NCBI GenBank assembly: GCA_052388455.1
Contig: JBQTIA010000063.1
Location: 3,063-67,062 of the forward strand
Length of the DNA: 64,000 nucleotides
Direction: 5' to 3'
Origin: CAZSNH01 sp052388455
GTDB taxonomy: Bacteria; Pseudomonadota; Alphaproteobacteria; Rhizobiales; Hyphomicrobiaceae
The position numbers and the translations under genes are program-made. Shown here piece after piece: positions 62,432 through 64,000 of the stretch. The notes under the pieces are model-generated. The model had not been told where the DNA came from. It saw only the letters and a program-made list of their open reading frames with translations, and searched no databases. The first letter of the stretch is position 1. Every line of letters starts with the position of its first letter.

Positions 62432-62885
62432 GCGTGTGGCCTCTCGTTCTGTCGTCCGCACCCGATTGCGCGGCGCTCTCGTCCCCTCCGGCGCATAGCC
62501 TCTAATGGACCGGGAAAGGCCCACCAGACACCCAAAGAGCGGAGACACCGGGGAACGGACCGGACGCCGGACTGACGCCTTGCCCTGCCGCATTACTGCG
62601 ACCCCATTCAGCCTCCAACCGGAGCGGGATGCCGCGCTTATACGCAACTTTCGGAATTTAACAAGGGGATGCGGCGGCGCGGCTTGCGCGCGGGCGGTCC
62701 GGCTTCACGTTGCCGGGGTGTCGGCATGTTTCGGACGCAACACCTCCGCGGACGAATTGTCGGTTGACCCTGTCACGGCGGAAACACATTCGCTGTCGCG
62801 CTTTTCCGCATGGTCGCGTCATGCGCCGCGGGGCCGGGGATCGGCACGGGTCGGATCGAGCAAACCAATTTTGAGGAGCATTTCC
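62432..62885. other. Divergent intergenic region between rpsF and the metalloprotease gene
   Basis: A 454-base region. A likely rpsF promoter lies at 62637-62664 (minus), giving a leader of about 200 bases before rpsF. The leader is long enough for a ribosomal-protein autoregulatory structure, but I cannot assign a known bS6-bS18 binding motif by eye. Sequence toward 62872 contains the metalloprotease ribosome-binding site (GAGGAG). No tRNA or small gene is convincing. Confidence 0.6.
62637..62664 (-). promoter_or_regulatory. Putative sigma-70 promoter of the rpsF operon
   Basis: Minus strand TTGTTA (62664-62659), a 16-base spacer, then TATAAG (62642-62637). Both boxes lie in a locally AT-rich patch. 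Start of transcription would be near 62630, about 200 bases before the rpsF ATG. Confidence 0.45.
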
Positions 62886-64000
62886 ATGGTCACGATCGCA
62901 GAAGCTGCCGCCAACATCGGACGCACGGACGATCCGCAGGGGGAAGGCTACGGTATCCACGCCAACGTGAGCATCAGCTTCTGGGGCGGGGCCGGAGCGT
63001 TCACGCCGGAGCAGAGGGCCGCGACCCTGAGAGCGCTGCAGGCCTGGAGCGACGTCGCGCAGCTCAATTTTTTCACCGACAACGACGACCCCGAAATCGC
63101 GTTCAGAAACTACTTCAATGCCAACAGCACGGAACTTGGGCGCGCCGTTGGGCCCAGCCACACCACCTCTAATGGATTCACGGTCTTCACGCTCAATCCC
63201 GACACGACCGTAAGGGTTGGATTGAACCTGGAGCGGACCAACGGCAATAATCTCGGTCTCGGGCGAGCCGACTACAACACGCTGTTGCACGAGATCGGTC
63301 ATGCCGTCGGGCTCAACCATCCAGATGAGATCCCCGGCTACGACGGCGTGAACAACCGTCACTCCCTGATGTTTTCCGACAAAGCGCCGGGGGCCTTTTT
63401 CGCACGCACCCCGCTGCTCCATGACATCGCGGCTGCACAGCGCCTCTATGGCGCCAACATGACCACGCGGACCAGCGACACGACGTATGGGTTCAACTCC
63501 AACGCTGGTGACGCCTACCTGCTCCGGTCCGACGAGGATCGGGCCGTATTCTGCATCTGGGATGCCGACGGCAACGACACGTTGAACGCATCGGGATACG
63601 CGGTCGACCAGACGATCAATCTGGCACCCGGCACGTTCTCGAGCGTCGGCGGCATGAGAGACAACATATCGATGGCGGATGCCGTCGATTTCCGCGGCAA
63701 CAACTCGTGGGAGGCGGGATTCACCCCCAACCGCATCTCCAATCTCATCGAGAACGCTATCGGCGGCTCCGCCAGGGACGTCATCAACGGCAACCAGGCC
63801 TACAACCGCCTGGAAGGCCGCGACGGCAACGACGAGCTTTTCGGTCATGCAGGCAATGACTCGCTCTATGGCGGCAACGGAAACGACCACCTCAACGGCG
63901 GTACGGAGAGCGACTTTCTCAACGGCGGCGAGAGCAACGATCATCTCGTCGGCTACACGGGCATCGACTACCTCTATGGCGATGCCGGCGACGATACGCT
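62886..64000 (+). CDS. M10 (serralysin-like) RTX metalloprotease (3' end outside window)
   Basis: About 371 residues seen. The zinc site is HEIGHAVGLNH (H135, H139, H145), the HExxHxxGxxH metzincin motif, with Met-turn SLMFSDKAPG and then LLHDIAAAQRLYGAN, as in serralysins. From about residue 310 the sequence becomes RTX calcium-binding nonapeptides (GRDGNDELFGHAGNDSLYGGNGNDHLNGG), continuing past the edge. There is no signal peptide, consistent with type I secretion via a C-terminal signal; no type I exporter is in the window. ATG 62886 has GAGGAG seven bases upstream. Confidence 0.93.
   Translation, partial: MVTIAEAAANIGRTDDPQGEGYGIHANVSISFWGGAGAFTPEQRAATLRALQAWSDVAQLNFFTDNDDPEIAFRNYFNANSTELGRAVGPSHTTSNGFTVFTLNPDTTVRVGLNLERTNGNNLGLGRADYNTLLHEIGHAVGLNHPDEIPGYDGVNNRHSLMFSDKAPGAFFARTPLLHDIAAAQRLYGANMTTRTSDTTYGFNSNAGDAYLLRSDEDRAVFCIWDADGNDTLNASGYAVDQTINLAPGTFSSVGGMRDNISMADAVDFRGNNSWEAGFTPNRISNLIENAIGGSARDVINGNQAYNRLEGRDGNDELFGHAGNDSLYGGNGNDHLNGGTESDFLNGGESNDHLVGYTGIDYLYGDAGDDT

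Overview
The window is high-GC DNA from an alphaproteobacterium, most likely of the Hyphomicrobiales (Rhizobiales). The best evidence is gene order: rpsF-rpsR-DUF2232-rplI-dnaB-alr-radA-cvpA-purF, guaB-MAPEG-rsmB-like-guaA, and moxR-DUF58-BatA/DUF4159 divergent from DUF1285. It looks like ordinary chromosome. There is no phage, no intact insertion sequence, no CRISPR array, and I found no tRNA or rRNA gene.

Layout. 1-4141 (minus): a MoxR/DUF58/BatA-domain cluster, the last gene cut by the window edge. 4261-4426: a 166-bp MITE-like element with 25-bp terminal inverted repeats. 4521-8749 (plus): DUF1285, the alkylation-repair pair ada-alkB, and a membrane-anchored extensin-like protein. 8894-18612: the guanine nucleotide genes guaB and guaA, with a MAPEG protein, an rRNA methyltransferase, an unusual methyltransferase/ATP-grasp ligase fusion, a hydrolase, a TspO protein and a divergent Aat-family protein between them. 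18655-28005: small secreted proteins, an Mth938-like gene next to a squalene/phytoene-synthase-like gene, a secreted SGNH hydrolase, thrS, a BrnT-type toxin-antitoxin pair with a frameshifted toxin, and a SYLF protein.

28226-38220 (minus) is the most coherent system. It holds a NitT/TauT-type ABC transporter, two DUF1989 proteins, a 'urea' carboxylase and an allophanate hydrolase. A recognisable guanidine-I (ykkC) riboswitch precedes it, with a well-spaced sigma-54-like promoter immediately upstream. I therefore read it as guanidine uptake and catabolism for nitrogen, not urea degradation: carboxylation of guanidine, deimination of carboxyguanidine by the DUF1989 pair, then hydrolysis of allophanate to ammonia and CO2.

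38339-53131: a PDZ/Sel1-repeat protein, a secreted unknown, a trypsin-like protease fused to two FHA domains, prs, a lipoprotein with an internal duplication, pgeF, an NDUFAF7-type methyltransferase, and a methylcrotonyl-CoA-type carboxylase (both subunits). 53153-62431 (minus): the purF to rpsF block of replication, repair, ribosome and cell-wall genes. Here purF carries an in-frame TAG at the junction of its two domains, and a telomere-like 7-bp repeat sits just upstream of rplI. 62886-64000 (plus): the start of an M10/RTX metalloprotease cut by the window edge.

Two single-base lesions (purF TAG, brnT T-run frameshift) could be real or sequencing/assembly errors. All family assignments were made by eye; no database search was run.
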